A DNA stretch of 64,000 nt from NCBI GenBank assembly GCA_017531985.1, contig JAFXJY010000016.1, positions 1 through 64,000 on the forward strand. Direction: 5' to 3'. Below are positions 63,054 through 64,000 of this stretch, in pieces. The notes under the pieces were generated by a model that was not told where the DNA came from, did no database searches, and saw nothing but the letters and a program-made list of their open reading frames with translations. Source of the DNA: Bacteroidaceae bacterium (GTDB taxonomy: Bacteria > Bacteroidota > Bacteroidia > Bacteroidales > Barnesiellaceae_A). How positions within the stretch are numbered: the stretch's first letter is position 1; every line of letters begins with the position of its first letter. The position numbers and the translations under genes are program-made.

Positions 63054-64000
63054 ATGGTACTTTTTTTTAAAACTACCCAACAGAATGTTATCGTAGTAGA
63101 GAGTAATCACCTATTCTCGGCCGAGGAGAATGCCAAGCTGATATGGCTCTTCGACAATGCTACACCTATGAGTGAAACAACCCTGACAGGATGGTTTGTA
63201 GGACCTCGTAAAGAGATGATCACACCTTGGAGTACAAATGCCGTCGAAATTACCCAAAACATGGGCATCGCCGGTATTTCACGCATTGAAGAGTTCTATC
63301 CCGTTGCCGGTGAAAATGCCTCTTACGACAAGATGTTGCAGCGTCTGTACAATGGTATCGACGATACAATATTTGCCATCAACAAGCAACCCGATGCCAT
63401 TGTTCATATCGACGACATCGAAGCATATAACCTCAGCGAGGGACTCGCTCTCAGTGATGACGAGATAACCTATCTGCGTGAGTTGAGCAACCGTTTAGGT
63501 CGTCCGCTCACTGATAGTGAAGTATTTGGTTTCTCACAAGTCAACTCGGAGCACTGCCGCCACAAGATTTTCAACGGAGTCTTCATTATCGATGGTGAGG
63601 AAAAAGAGAGTTCGCTCTTCAAACTCATCAAAAAGACATCAGAATACAATCCCAACAAACTCGTATCGGCTTATAAAGACAATGTTGCCTTTGTCGAAGG
63701 ACCGGTTATAGAACAATTTGCACCCGTCAATCCCGAGACTGCCGACTACTTCGAGGTACGCGATGTAAAAACCGTTATCTCGCTCAAAGCCGAGACACAC
63801 AACTTCCCCACAACCGTCGAGCCATTCAATGGAGCTGCTACCGGTACCGGTGGTGAAATACGCGACCGTCTGGGTGGCGGTAAAGCCAGTCTGCCCATCG
63901 CAGGTACTGCCGTATATATGACCTCATATCCTCGCAGCGAGCAAGGTCGTATGTGGGAAGAACGTGCTATGGCTGCCCGCAAATGGCTCTATCAGACCCC
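63054..64000 (+). CDS. purL: phosphoribosylformylglycinamidine synthase, 5' part
   Basis: The frame opens at ATG 63054 (MVLFFKTTQQNVIVVES) and runs off the window at 64000, about 315 codons in, so it is truncated only by the window edge. FGFSQVNSEHCRHKIFNGVF and KAETHNFPTTVEPFNG are the hallmark PurL motifs; the N-terminal PurS-like domain identifies the large single-chain form. It makes FGAM from FGAR and glutamine in purine synthesis. Confidence 0.93.
   Translation, partial: MVLFFKTTQQNVIVVESNHLFSAEENAKLIWLFDNATPMSETTLTGWFVGPRKEMITPWSTNAVEITQNMGIAGISRIEEFYPVAGENASYDKMLQRLYNGIDDTIFAINKQPDAIVHIDDIEAYNLSEGLALSDDEITYLRELSNRLGRPLTDSEVFGFSQVNSEHCRHKIFNGVFIIDGEEKESSLFKLIKKTSEYNPNKLVSAYKDNVAFVEGPVIEQFAPVNPETADYFEVRDVKTVISLKAETHNFPTTVEPFNGAATGTGGEIRDRLGGGKASLPIAGTAVYMTSYPRSEQGRMWEERAMAARKWLYQT

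Overview
The window is bacterial chromosome from the order Bacteroidales. Evidence for this: Bacteroidetes-type promoters (TTTG, about 19-20 bases, then TAnnTTTG) precede many genes; there is a type III glutamine synthetase, an UpxY-type antiterminator heading a capsule locus, a DUF5103 (type IX secretion plug-like) protein, and many lipoproteins with short Bacteroidetes signal peptides. Family and genus cannot be fixed from the sequence alone. No rRNA, CRISPR array, insertion sequence or phage was found.

Layout. 1-3100: three tandem 84-bp repeats, a membrane Ser/Thr kinase with a C-terminal FISUMP-like domain, then about 900 bases of palindromic repeat debris ending in an inverted copy of the 84-bp repeat. 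3096-9198: SpoU RNA methyltransferase, radA, a COG2509 FAD oxidoreductase and a lipoprotein glycogen-debranching-like glycosidase. 9390-11117: TetR regulator and fabG (minus strand), then an initiator tRNA. 11311-15000: small DMT-like membrane protein, DUF4268 protein, TlpA-like lipoprotein, ftsE, lysA. 15213-22042 (minus): an apparent operon lgt, NlpC/P60 endopeptidase, dipeptide epimerase, GH53 galactanase, and at its end a large transglutaminase-like/kinase/TIR fusion protein. 22230-31362: glnN, a purF-type amidotransferase, DUF2461, alaS (minus), M23 peptidase and a MerR regulator. 31480-34305 (minus): two FdtA-like ketoisomerases, a sugar aminotransferase and nadC. 34540-38677: pfkA, a small lipoprotein and a TonB-dependent receptor (minus).

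39287-52400 is a capsular or exopolysaccharide locus: upxY, UDP-sugar dehydrogenase, Wzx flippase, glycosyltransferases, Wzy-like polymerase, a NodB-like deacetylase, LicD, a TagD-like cytidylyltransferase, an initiating sugar-phosphate transferase and a DegT-family aminotransferase. Its middle (about 41.3-47.1 kb) is visibly AT-rich compared with its flanks, as usual for exchanged capsule genes. A two-part intergenic repeat brackets one glycosyltransferase/initiating-transferase pair.

52628-64000 is mainly housekeeping: ribosomal protein L25/Ctc, pth, an S4-domain protein, a NUDIX regulator-like protein, a VWA protein, DUF5103, a C1-family aminopeptidase, an ECF sigma factor with a membrane partner and a periplasmic CpxP-like protein, a collagen-like lipoprotein, a MATE transporter, and the start of purL, which runs off the window.

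The best candidate for an undescribed system is the protein at 15213-17876. It joins a papain/transglutaminase-like fold with intact Cys-His-Asp, a kinase with intact catalytic residues, and a C-terminal TIR domain. It is AT-rich relative to its neighbours and sits last in an operon of lipoprotein and murein-peptide recycling genes. An immune or stress-signalling role is inference only.
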